From assembly GCF_009905375.1 (NCBI RefSeq), contig NC_133657.1, positions 47,869,134 through 47,933,133 of the forward strand: a stretch of 64,000 nt of DNA, read 5' to 3'. The notes under the pieces were generated by a model. The model worked only from the letters and a program-made list of their open reading frames with translations. It was not told the DNA's origin and ran no database searches. Below, piece by piece: positions 11,795-22,669 of this stretch (position 1 is the first letter of the stretch; every line of letters starts with the position of its first letter). The position numbers were made by a program, and so were the translations under genes. The stretch is from Apium graveolens (taxonomy: Eukaryota > Streptophyta > Magnoliopsida > Apiales > Apiaceae).

Positions 11795-12146
11795 AACTTG
11801 AAGGCTTACTATGTGTAGGGCAACTGAATATGAATCTCACTTGTCAAGATGACGAGTAGGTTGAAAAGCACCTTGAAGCTTTGCTTGCTTAGGATCTATT
11901 TATTCCAGTTTTATTTTGAAGTTTATTAAGACTTGTGTAAGGGACGAATCCCAGATAATTTATGGAAATTCATGAGGTTTTCGAAGTAAGTTTAAATGTC
12001 TATGGCCTGACAAGTAAAACCAAATACATGGAATGCAAACATATAATGTGATAAATAAAATAGATCGGATAAATATTACAAGAGTTCGATAAATAAAGTC
12101 TCGAAAATAAGATAAAGAAAACAAGCCACGCAGGGCTGAAAAAACT
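11795..12146. other. Spacer between convergent pol and antisense gene
   Basis: This is 350 bp of AT-rich DNA between the end of sense pol and the end of the minus-strand gene. No further ORF is visible. It would contain the 3' ends of the antisense transcript. Confidence 0.6.
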
Positions 12147-12696
12147 CTAAGGAGCTGAGGTGCCCTCGGCATCCATATCATCGTCCCCTCCGCCTTCGCT
12201 AGATGTCTCTATCGTCTCGGAGGAGGAGGAAGAGCTATCATCCTCAGTAGGTCTGGAAGAAGACTCTGGAGGAGGAAGGCGGATCCTGAGGAACATGATC
12301 CGAGACAACTACTCGGGTATGAAACCTCTGTAGCAAAGCCTCGTCATCAGGGCAGACATAATCCGTCGGGTTAATATCGGGAAAAGCCTCGTTCACGGTC
12401 CCAAGGGCCGTGTCCCAACCAGTCCTAAAAAACCCGGGAAATACTGAGTCATCCTTAATCCTCATGGACTGGGCAAACTCCTCCGAATCCAGGTAGTTAT
12501 CTATAGCTTTGTCCTTCTCCGCCCGAAGTACCACCAGCTCGGCGTTAGACTCCCCGAGTTCTTCCTCCTTGCGTTTGAACTTCTTCTCCAGAGTAGCATA
12601 CTTCTTCTGTTGCCTCCTGAGGGCATTGTCGACCTTATCGGAAGCCTGCTTCCATGACTCGGCTTGCCTCACAGCACCTTGAAAATAGGCGTTAGA

Positions 12697-12777
12697 CTGA
12701 AATAAAGCAATTAACAAAGTATAAGGCAAGAGAATGCTACAAGAAAGAAAGATTAGTTCAAAAAAGAAGAGGCATAC
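12697..12777 (-). other. Intron 2 of antisense gene (81 nt, phase 0)
   Basis: The donor reads TCA|GTATGC and the acceptor follows a T-rich tract as TTTCAG|TC. The length is a multiple of three and has no stop, so retaining it would add 27 hydrophobic residues without breaking the frame. Confidence 0.6.
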
Positions 12778-13160
12778 TGAAGCCAGAGACTGAGCTCCCA
12801 TGAGCTTTATCCTCTCAAGATCAGGGCTGGCCACCACATCAGTAAAATCCTTGGAAGTCACGCCATGGTAGGACCAATCCCAAGCATGCTTTGTGGATCC
12901 AACCACGGTATCCCCTCGGCAGAATCCCCAGAGAGGCTGGAAGGCGCCTGTAGCAGCAGCAGCAGGAACAACAGCAGTGATAGGAGCGTTGTGGCCCTTA
13001 GCTCCTTCAGTTGAAGCCTCCCCCATAGGCTCCTTGTGTTTTCTCAAGAAGCTAGGCTCCGTGGCCTTCCCTCGGGTGTCCAGGCCTGCAAGGCGAGCTT
13101 TTTTCATCCTAGCAGTCTCTTCAACGGGAGGAACATTGTCCTCGTTAATCTCCTTAGCAG

Positions 13161-13242
13161 CTGCAAAACAAGGCAAGAAAATAAAATAAGTGGTGTTAAT
13201 AATGCATGAAATGAAATAAAGTTGAGAAGGGAAGAAAAATAC
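13161..13242 (-). other. Intron 1 of antisense gene (82 nt, phase 1)
   Basis: The donor is CAGG|GTATTT and the acceptor is TTTTGCAG|CT. The upstream exon ends with one base of a codon and the downstream exon starts with two, giving an Ala codon and joining two long open frames that are otherwise out of register. Confidence 0.7.
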
Positions 13243-14208
13243 CCTGTTGAGAAACAGAGGATAGTCCCACGTGAATGAGGGAGAACTCCTCTAAGAGAGT
13301 CCAGCTGGTAGTAGTGCCGTCGTCCTGAGTAAGCCCATTATAAATAATAGTTTCCTCAGGAGTTAAGTGAATGGATTTGAGGCTACCATCACTGACCTTC
13401 CCGAAGGAAGATCGGAAGAGTGTGCCCCAGTCACCATTCTCCCAACGTAACCCAACGAAACTATTCCTCCAATTTTGGTTGTTATCGGGAATGGAGGCGC
13501 TGTTAAAGATATATTTACTTTTGGGCCTTTGCTTAACATAGACCCAACCATAAATACTGGAAGAGTTATTATAGCACTAAAAGACCTTCCTAAAAACAGC
13601 TACAGAAAGAGGAAAACCCTCCCTAAGGCAGCAGACCATAAAACATAAAATGTTCCTCCAAGTGTTTGGAGGAAGCTGACACGGGTTGATTTGTAAATCA
13701 GCTAAAAGATGAGGAATGAAAGGGTGGAAAGGAAACCTAAGCCCAGCATTAAGGGCATCTGTATAAATAAAGAGAGTGTCGGGTTTCCAGTGGCAAGTAC
13801 GGTCACCACAAAAAACTGGAACTAATCTAAGAGGAGGAAGGACATTATAACGTGCATTTAGTTTATCGAAATCTATGTTATGCCAAGTATTACAATGATT
13901 AAAAGAATCGAGATGTGCAGTAGAGGGATATTCATCCCCCCTAGTGTTAATCATATCGATTAAAGACATATACGAAGAACGGATCTCGATATCCTTACCT
14001 CATTTTGAAGCCGAGGCTATCTTGGCCGCCCTCTCGAAATTCTTGTCAGCCATTAGTAAGCTGGAAAAAGCCTGAAGGAGAGGTTGGAAAACTAATGGAG
14101 GGGATTTGAGAGAGGAAAGGTTAGAAAGCTTGAGAAAGGCTGGGGAGAAGTTGTAGAATGAGTAGAGAGGTGAAATGAGAGGTGTGGAGGAATCAAACTC
14201 TCACCCCA

Positions 14209-14218
14209 CCTTTATATA
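14209..14218 (-). promoter_or_regulatory. TATA box of antisense gene
   Basis: On the minus strand TATATAAAGG lies about 156 bp upstream of the antisense ATG, followed by a pyrimidine-rich leader. This position suits a plant core promoter. Confidence 0.6.
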
Positions 14219-14224
14219 GCCAAG

Positions 14225-14755
14225 GAAGGGGGATAATGGGCCTTAAAAAGCCCATTTGGGCCCAAAAACTAGAAGGTTCTGGAATTATCCAGAGAATTCC
14301 GGTAAAAATCAAAAGAAAAACTTCAGTTTTTAGGAGATTGTGGAAGAATCTGGAAGAATCCTAGAGGACCCTGGGATTTGGGCTCAGGAAAAGGGCCCAA
14401 TTTTAGAAAAAATCAAGCCCAGTTAAGGGCCCAAGTGTTTAAAAAGCCCAGCCTGATTCAATGATAAAGAAAGAAACCCATTGACAAAAGCCCACGTAAA
14501 AAGGCCCATAGATGAGGCCCAAATGAATTTGAGGGGTGGAAAGGAAGCCCAGTTGAAAAAAATTGGGCCCAAAGGTTAGCCCAATAAGACCAGCCCAAAA
14601 AAGGGGGCCCAATTAGTTAATAAACAAAACCCAGATTTAAGAAATGGGCCCAGATTAAAACCCATTAAAGGGTTGGCCCAAGAAAATCCAAGCCCAAGTT
14701 AGGAGTCCAAGGGGATCCAGCCTAAATTTAGGGCCCATATCAAATGGATGAAATT
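14225..14755. repeat. GCCCA/TGGGC-rich cluster upstream of antisense gene
   Basis: This 530-bp stretch contains roughly 25 copies of GCCCA or its complement, many as GGGCCCA. TGGGC(C/T) is the core of plant site II promoter elements. The cluster directly precedes the antisense TATA box. It could be promoter DNA or simply repeat-derived. Confidence 0.65.
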
Positions 14756-15235
14756 CAAAATGACTCTTGACCCCATTCGATCAGGATTCACATCATGTTC
14801 CTCGTCGAATGGCTTAAGATCGAAATGGCTATGACCAGGGCTGAATAGAAGGATAATTCAACCACAAGGTAAACCAATTCGACCAAAAAGCAAGCCAAAT
14901 TCCTGGTCGAATCAATTCTGCTCGAAATAGCTTCGACCAAGGCAAGAGATGATGGTTAATTCAGTCAAAAATGGAGATCCTGACCGAAAATCCTGATCGA
15001 AATGGAATCCTGGCCGAAGGAAGGAAATCCTGATCGAAATAGAATCCTGGCCGAAGGAAGAAAATCCTGATCGAAAAAAAAAATATATATATATAGGAAA
15101 AAATCATGGCCGAATTTCGACCATGATTCTTGCTCGAACACATCCTCCTCGAAACGCCTTCGACCAGGGCTGAATGAAGGTTAATTCGACCAGGATCCTG
15201 GTTGAATAGGATTCCTGGTCGAAATCTGTATAAAA
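14756..15235. repeat. Dispersed TCGA-containing repeats in Tat 3' region
   Basis: Short units with TCGACCA, GATCGAAAT and AATCCTGGCCGAAGG recur irregularly; between 14980 and 15080 they become near-tandem with a period of about 42 bp. No coding potential is seen. Confidence 0.7.
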
Positions 15236-15285
15236 AAAAAGGGGGAAAAAGAGGGAAAAGGAAAGAAAAATTCCTGAAAAATCAC

Positions 15286-15605
15286 AGAAATTGAGGAAAT
15301 TCCTTAAAATATTTTTGAAATATTTTTCCTAAATAAGGAATAAATCCAGAAAAATAAGGATAAATCCCATAAATTAAGGGAAAACCCAGAAAAATAAGGA
15401 TAAATCCCAGAAATTAAGGGAAAAATCCAGAAAAATAAGGATAAATTCCAGAAATTAAGGGAAAAATCCAGAAAAATAAGGATAAATTCCAGAAATTAAG
15501 GGAAAAATCCAGAAAAATAAGGATAAATCCCAGAAATTAAGGGAAAATCCAGAAAATTAGGGAAAGATCCCGGAATTAAGGGAAAAATTCCTGGAAATTA
15601 AGATA
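15286..15605. repeat. Tandem repeat, period about 41 bp
   Basis: Units made of CCAGAAAAATAAGGATAAAT and CCAGAAATTAAGGGAAAAAT alternate for six or so copies. Each unit is itself two related half-units. It lies just before the 3' polypurine tract region, as tandem repeats often do in Tat elements. Confidence 0.85.
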
Positions 15606-15730
15606 TTTCCTGAATAAAAGGAAAAGTCATTGTAAACGTGTAGGTCGCTCCACACTTTACGCAAAAATGAAACCCTGTAAGGGAATAAATAGACTTAACT
15701 TCTGCGAAACCTAATCAATGTTTCCCAAAA

Positions 15731-15743
15731 GTTGGGGGGAAAA
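15731..15743 (+). other. Polypurine tract of Tat element
   Basis: GTTGGGGGGAAAA abuts the first TG of the 3' LTR. It is the usual primer for plus-strand DNA synthesis. Confidence 0.85.
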
Positions 15744-16328
<585 letters not shown>

Positions 16329-16333
16329 GTATG
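16329..16333 (+). repeat. Target site duplication GTATG (right)
   Basis: It matches 5478-5482 and marks where the Tekay RT frame resumes. Confidence 0.93.
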
Positions 16334-17270
16334 CCAAGTTTTCTAAATGTGAGTTTTGGTTAAAGAAAGTTTAATTTTTGGGACACGTCATTGGAGATGA
16401 AGGAGTTAAAGTAGATCCGGCAAAGATTGAGGTGATTATGAGTTGGGAGAGGCCAAAGATGCCTACGGAAGTGCGAAGTTTTCTAGGATTGGCGGGGTAT
16501 TATAGAATATTTGTCAAGGATTTTTCGAAAATTGCCACGCCATTGACTAAGTTAACCAGGAAGAATCAGAAGTTCGAATGGAATGAAGACTTTGAAGATA
16601 GCTTTCAAGAGTTGAAGCAGAGATTGGTAACAGCTCCGGTGTTAGTACTACCAGATGACCAAGGAAACTTTGTGATTTTCAGTGATGATTCACATAAAGG
16701 ATTGGGCTATATGCTAATGCAACACAATAAGGTGATCGCGTATGCATCAAGACAGTTAAAACCGCATGAATTGAAGTACCCTACGCATGACTTGGAACTA
16801 GCCGCCATAGTATTTATACTTAAGATTTGGAGACATTACCTCTACGGAGAAAAGTGTGAGATCTACACGGATCACAAGAGTTTAAAGTATATTTTCACTC
16901 AGAAGGAGCTTAATATGAGGTAAATGAGATGGTTGGAACTAATTAAGGACTATGACTGTTCGATAAATTATCATCCTGGAAAGGCGAACGTGGTAGCCGA
17001 TGCTTTGAGTAGGAAGGAAAGATTGAATATGATAGCAACACCAAAAGAATTATCTGAAGAAATTAAGAGGTTTGAATTGGAACTTTGTGATTGTGGAATA
17101 GTTGAAGAGGTTTGTCGTACAATGACTTTTCAGCCAACGTTATTGGAAAAGCTAAGGAAATGCCAGGAAGAAGTAATGAAGAAAGAGAAAAATCAGCTAA
17201 CTGGAGAAGAGATTAGTACTCAAAAGGATGAGCAAGGTATACTAAGGTTTTCCTCAAGAATTTGGATTCC
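16334..17270 (+). pseudogene. RT C-terminus and RNase H of Tekay copy 1
   Basis: The frame resumes with the RT thumb (FSKCEFW, then an in-frame TAA at about 16369, then FLGHVI). It continues through the connection (FLGLAGYYR), RNase H ([10 protein letters not shown], where relatives have [25 protein letters not shown]) and HPGKANVVADALSR. A TAA at 16921-16923 splits the ORFs 16378-16923 and 16924-17379. The catalytic Asp of TDH is kept. The product would copy RNA to DNA and digest the RNA strand. Confidence 0.88.
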
Positions 17271-18042
17271 TCATGTACCTGAATTGAAGAATGAGATTTT
17301 GCAAGAAGCCCAGAATTCAAGATTTTCAATCCATCCGGGAAGCACCAAGATGTATCGAGACTTGAAGCAGAACTTTTAGTGGCCATATATGAAGCGAGAA
17401 GTGGCATAATGGATTGCGAAGTGCTATACATGTCAGAAAGTAAAGGCAGAACATCTGAGACCAAGCAGATTAATTGAGCCCCTACAGATTCCAGAATGGA
17501 AATGGGAAAACATTGCTATGGACTTTATAGTAGGACTACCGCGAACGAAATCCGGACATGACGCTATATGGGTTATAGTTGATCGCCTTACGAAGTCGGT
17601 GCATTTTCTTCCAATTAATGAGAAGTCGTCATTGGACAGATTGGTTCATCTGTATGTGCATGAAATCATACTAAGACATGGCATACCTGTATCGATAGTT
17701 TCAGACAGAGATCCCCCATTTAACTCGAGATTCTGGAAGCAATTTCAAGAGAGTCTTGGCACGAAGTTGAACATGAGTACGGCGTGTCATCCGCAGACTG
17801 ATGGTCAGAGCGAAAGGACAATTCAAACAATCGAAGACATGTTGCGCAGTTGTGCAATCGATTTTGCAGTAAGTTGGGATGACCACTTGCCATTAGTAGA
17901 ATTCTCCTATAACAACAGCTATCACTCCAGTATTGGCATGCCACCATACGAAGCTTTATATGGATGGAAATGTAGATCACCGACAAGTTGGGATGAAGTA
18001 GGAGAAGGAAAGATTCTTGGCTCAGAATGGGTAGTTGCATGA
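17271..18042 (+). pseudogene. Integrase of Tekay copy 1
   Basis: The zinc-binding domain is damaged: the first His is replaced in LQEAQNSRFSIHPG, and TAG at 17377 and TAA at 17407 interrupt it before CYTCQKVKAEH. The core keeps Asp in MDFIVGLP (17521), Asp in VSDRDPPF (near 17702) and Glu in SERTIQT (17812-17814), so the DDE triad is visible. The 174-aa ORF 17518-18042 holds most of the core. A frameshift follows the GSEWVVA end. Confidence 0.88.
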
Positions 18043-18553
18043 GACAGTCAAATTGATTCAGAAAAGGTCGCTTGCTGCTCAAGATAGACAGAGAAAGTAT
18101 GCGGATCCAGCACGTAAGGATGTTAGATTCTAAGTAGGGGAAGCCGTTTTGCTGAAAGTGTCACCAAGGAAAGGGTTGTTTAGATTTGGCAAGAAAGGGA
18201 AGTTAGCACCTAGATATATAGGTCCTTTTAAAATTTTGAGTCAAGTGGGGAAAGTGGCTTACGAGTTAGTCTTACCACCTCAGTATCAGCATGTGCATAA
18301 TGTGTTCCATGTTTCATTGCTTAAGAAGTACAATACTGATGCCAACCATGTGATAGAATATGAACCTATAGAAATTCAGGCAGACCTGTCATTTGTGGAG
18401 CAACCTGTCAAATTACTCGACTATCAAGTAAAGAATCTTAGGAATAAGTCGGTAAAGTTAGTGAAAGTATTTTGGAGGAACCCCAAGGTCGAAGAATCAA
18501 CTTGTGAGTTAGAGTCTGATATGCGTTCCCGGTATCCTCATCTGTTCTCTTAG
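18043..18553 (+). pseudogene. Integrase C-terminus with chromodomain of Tekay copy 1
   Basis: After a disrupted stretch, ORF 18149-18553 carries [16 protein letters not shown] and [12 protein letters not shown]. It ends in a chromodomain ([22 protein letters not shown]) that reaches the stop codon. A C-terminal chromodomain is the mark of plant chromoviruses and is thought to steer integration to heterochromatin, in line with this site. The first aromatic cage position is not preserved as in HP1, as is common for this class. Confidence 0.87.
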
Positions 18554-18574
18554 ATTCTGGGGACAGAATCCTTT

Positions 18575-18587
18575 AAGGGGGAGAGGA
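18575..18587 (+). other. Polypurine tract of Tekay copy 1
   Basis: AAGGGGGAGAGGA ends one base before the TG of LTR2. Confidence 0.88.
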
Positions 18588-21500
18588 TGTTATGACCGGC
18601 ATTTTGTGTAATATTATTTGTGAACTCTGTATCATATTAGAGTCGATTATAAATATGCATAATGATTTTACATTTGTGTGAATGGAAATTTCTGCATTAT
18701 AAATTGCTTTATGGAGTATATAAATTTTTTCAAAGCAAAAGTTTTATTAATTGCCCTTATTTTTGATTTATAAAGAATATTCTATACCTTGGAAAATTAT
18801 CTTTTAAAAATTATTTCACTCACAAATTTCAAAAGTGATCTCATAAAATTTCTAAAAATCCAAGTTATTTTATGGTATAAATTTTATAATTTTTGAGCTT
18901 TTATTTTATTTTATAAAAGTAAATCTTTGAAAATTAGTTGTTTAATAATTAGAAAATTATATGGAAACGCTTGCATGCAAATCACTCTTCCATTCAATTA
19001 AAGGGCAAAGAAGACATTTCCAACCCCACTAACTCACATTTTGTTAGCCAAATTACCTCCTTGACCTTGCATCCAAAATGGCCTAACTTTAGCTAGAGGG
19101 TTACTCTTGTCATTTCCTAAATCCACTCACATTTTAGTCAAATCAAGGACATAGAAACAAACCAAAGAGTGATGATCACTCCATTCCACCCCACCACTTC
19201 ACCCTCCCCTTTCTCCTCCTCCTTCCCTCTCGGCTTTTCCCCTCCCTCTCGGCCATTCCATAGCTGAGGCCCCATTCCCTTCGTTTCTTCATTTCTTCAC
19301 TCAAACAATCATCCTATAATCAATTAATCTTACTCCCTACATGTTGTTCTTATATATCTCAAAAGTTTAGAGTGAAAAACTTATGTGTTGACCTTGCATG
19401 GTGGTGTTTTTGTTAAACTCAAAGTGAACATCCTTGATTCTTGTGAATCCAAGGCTTTCACCATGAGTTATAGTGTCATAGGGTTGAGAATGGTTAGACA
19501 TGAGTGTGTTACACTTATTCAAATATTGTTTTCACACTAATCCATTCGGCCATGACTTGATAGGAGCCGAATGGATGGTGTTTTGTTGCCTTGTTTCATT
19601 TTTGTGTGTTTTTGTGATGATAACATGAAATTTGTAGTAAAATCTTGATAAAAACCTTTGCATGCTACGTGGTCATTTAGTTATAATCCATGTTAGGCTT
19701 GCATGTTGAATTATGATGAAAATTTATTTGGAAATCATGTTGTTTTGGCTTGTAAGATTCGAAGGCATGCATGCATGTAAACCACTCGTGAATTTTGGAA
19801 GTTCTTCATCATTTGCATTGATATTTTTGTTAGTAAACTTTAATTTCAGTTAAGTTAAGATATTAATTAAGATTTTTGCTCCTTAATAAGTGATGTTAAT
19901 TCGTTTATATTTATAAAGAAGGTAAAAGTTGTTGTCCTTGAAAACTTGATGACTTGTAATTTGTGAATGTGATTACTTTCATTTTGCTATGTTGCACCTT
20001 AGGTAAGGATGATCTCCACTAAGCTTATTTTGAGTGTAAGAGAGTTATTTCAGTATATCACCTTAGTTAAGGATTTGTTTGGGTTTTTGGTTGTTGTTGG
20101 ATGGGTTTGTTAAGTAAAAACCTTGGTGAAAGGAGAGTATTAGTTTCTGCAGAAAATCAGTTTGGTACCCTGAGGTTTAGAGTGAGATTTGACCATGTCA
20201 TTGTTGTGCACTTTGAGGCCCAAGCCACCAGAAGCTAGCACTAGGAGTATACAATAGGTTTTACGTGTTTTTTGGAGGTTTATAAGACGTTTGGTTAAGT
20301 GCACGAGTGGAAACACCAAATATGTCCAGCAGAGGACAGTTTTGTTGCAACTTAGAAATGGGAAGTTTTGACCATGCCATAGGTAGGCCCTTATTAGGCC
20401 CTGTTGGGACTTGGTTAGAGGGAGTGTTAGAGGAGTTTTTCCAGCCATATTTCATAGGATTTGAGTTAGAATAATGTGTCACAAGTTAGTTCAAGTCAGG
20501 ACCTTTTCTGCCCAGAAAAACAGGGGAACCATGGACTTTAAGCTTAGGCCTAGGGAGGCCCAAGCTAGGCCCTTGAGCCACATCAAGTTTGGGAGTGGCC
20601 TTATGATTAGAAGAGTCTAGTGTAGAAGTTTTGGAGGTAAAATTGAAGTGTAAGAGTGTCAAATGCACCCAAGAAACCTTAGATGTCATTCTGAAATTTA
20701 CCATAATTAGCACCTTCACTTTCCACATAGTTTTAGAGTACTTATGAGTGAGGCCTAGGTTGACCACTATAATTGCAAGATAGCCTAAAGCCAGTAGAGT
20801 GAAAGGCCCAAGTTAGGGTTAATAGGAATTGGTTGGTTTAGTAAAGGCACATCGAGTTAGGAAGCCAAAATTTGGAGATTTTGTCTAGTTTAGCAATCAA
20901 GTGACTTAAGTTGTGGAGCGAGATCATCCAAGCCTAGTGTTGCAATATGGTGTGTGTGTGATATTATTTGGTACTTAAATATGGTATGTGAGCATATGTG
21001 GCTATGTGTAATATTATGTTTATAAGGTGATTATAAATTGCGTGTATATAGGCCTAAGTGCCATTGTGTTTAATTTCTGTTTGCTAATAGGCTGAGTTGG
21101 TGAGAATATATTATAATGAGGTTGTTATTATTTGTGTAGGATCTCGAAACGTGGGTAAACTTACCATAAAGGTCGAGTAAAGCTTCCAGTTGTTCCTACC
21201 TGCTAGTCCAGTCTAGCCTTTCTCAAGGCAAGTGATTCAACCTGCTTTTTAGTTTACACTACAAATGCATGATAACTAGTTCTTATATATGATACGAGTA
21301 TTCTGATTTATCTTGTTATTCATGAACCAAGTGGTTCTCAAACCTATCTTCGTATTATATAGAAATGCCATGAACCCTCAAGTGTGTATTGCAAGTAATT
21401 TAGCCTCATTTAAAGATTGTTATGAAAGTAGATCAAATGTCATATTATGCAAGCATACCAAAGTAATTGTGATGTTGAACCATGTGTAAGTTATACTCAG

Positions 21501-22092
21501 TAACGTCAGCTTGAAGCCTAGAAGCCAGTCATTCCTAAAAGATTGTTAATGATTGCTTGATAACCCTATCATTACCCTAAAGCTTGATACCCTGTTATAC
21601 CTTGAGTTGATGATCACTTTCTTTATATTTTAACACCTATATCATACCTGGAACCAGTAATGCTTATCTTCTTGATATTTTAATACCTATACCTTATATG
21701 AAACTATTAATTTAAGCCTAGTCTGACATTACTCTTCCATATTATCTGATAACCTTACTAAATATCCTTGTCAAAGTCCTTGTAAATAGAAACCTTCCAA
21801 ATCACCCTGATAGAGTAAAGCCTAGTGGATCATGGCCCTAGTGGACATATTTCCAGTGTCTTAAAGTGGATTCATGCCGCTTGATAAAAATGTTTACTGT
21901 TTAAGAAATTAATTGTCAATCGGCATCAGTTTTTGAAATGATTAAAAATTTGGATTTTCAGTCCCAAAGAGGGATAAATGTTTTCTTTAAATAGTGGATC
22001 TGGGCCGAGACGTGAGTCCGTTCCACACTTAAATTATAGGCTTAAAAGTTGCTTAGGGATCCCGTTAATGTTTTAGAACCCAGCGAGGTTCG

Positions 22093-22126
22093 GGATTACT
22101 TCGCGGCTGATCACCGGCTGTAATCC
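22093..22126 (+). other. Conserved LTR hairpin
   Basis: GGATTAC and GTAATCC form a 7-bp stem, with an inner CGG/CCG pair and TGATCA in the loop. The same block is found in LTR3 (24791-24824) and in the diverged older LTR (28127-28160, one loop change). Confidence 0.7.
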
Positions 22127-22251
22127 GTAGCGTCATAAAATGGTTTTTGATTATGAAATGATTTTGGAAATGTTTTGATACAAACAAATGATGCCATCAC
22201 CCAAAAGGTTCATCTCTTATTATTATTAGCTCTATCTTCACATTGTTATTC

Positions 22252-22265
22252 TTTTATATATCTCG
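22252..22265 (+). promoter_or_regulatory. TATA-like box in LTR2
   Basis: TTTTATATATCTCG occurs in LTR2 and LTR3 at the same place and in a shortened form in the older LTR. It is a candidate core promoter, placed about 130 bp after the hairpin. Confidence 0.4.
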
Positions 22266-22593
22266 ATTTATGTTTTGTACCGTATTGTTTAGCACTTGTT
22301 GAGCACTTGGCTCACTACTTGCTTTCACCCTAATATTATAGCTAGCAGCTATGGTTAGATTCAAGAAGACAACACGTAAGACTTGTGATGCTGATGCGTA
22401 TGTTCGAGCTCAGGTAGAATAAGAGATAGTTTTGTGTGAGGACTTGATATTTAAACCAGTTGTAATAGTTAATGGTGTTGGGCTGATCCAAACGCTAAAT
22501 TTTAAGATCTTGGATTCGATTGTATTTACTTTCTTTTAACTATTGTAATAGTTTTTATATTATGTATTGTTAAGTTGGGGGTGTGACAAGTTT

Positions 22594-22605
22594 TGGTATC
22601 AGAGC
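22594..22605 (+). other. Primer binding site, initiator-Met tRNA type
   Basis: TGGTATCAGAGC lies five bases after LTR2. It is the standard plant initiator methionine PBS and proves that a second internal region starts here. Confidence 0.93.
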
Positions 22606-22669
22606 TACGGTTTAGAGTCCCTGGACAGCCCAAATAGGTTATAGGATATATGTATAACTTATAGATATT

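Larger units (their letters stand above)
12147..14053 (-). pseudogene. Antisense spliced gene in Tat element, Transposase_28-like ('putative gypsy type transposon') domain
   Basis: Read on the minus strand it starts at ATG 14053 (MADKNFERAAK). Exon 1 runs to 13243, with nonsense codons at about 14000 (TGA) and 13579-13577 (TAG). It carries the motif series LPPLRLVPVF, GLRFPFHPF, LADLQINPCQLPPNTWRN and GFPLSVAVF typical of Pfam Transposase_28 proteins. Intron 1 is 13161-13242 and intron 2 is 12697-12777; both keep the frame. Exon 3 is a coiled-coil rich in Lys/Glu (about 12500-12680). A frameshift near 12285 leads to a Ser/Asp-rich acidic tail that ends at TAG 12149-12147. Antisense extra genes are known in Tat elements, but their function is not. 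The domain name does not imply transposase activity. Confidence 0.75.
18588..22588 (+). repeat. LTR2, complete 4.0-kb LTR of Tekay composite
   Basis: It starts TGTTATGACC after the polypurine tract and ends GTGTGACA before the PBS. At 4001 bp it is long for a Ty3/gypsy LTR. It serves as 3' LTR of copy 1 and 5' LTR of copy 2. A TATA-like TTTATATATC lies at 22253-22262, about 330 bp from its end, and the conserved hairpin at 22093-22126. Confidence 0.93.

Noticed and set aside
13363..13551. 62-aa minus ORF
   Set aside because: It is out of frame with the antisense gene, whose own frame is open across this part.
15286..15605. CRISPR-like spaced repeats
   Set aside because: The units are contiguous with no unique spacers, and the sequence is plant retrotransposon DNA.
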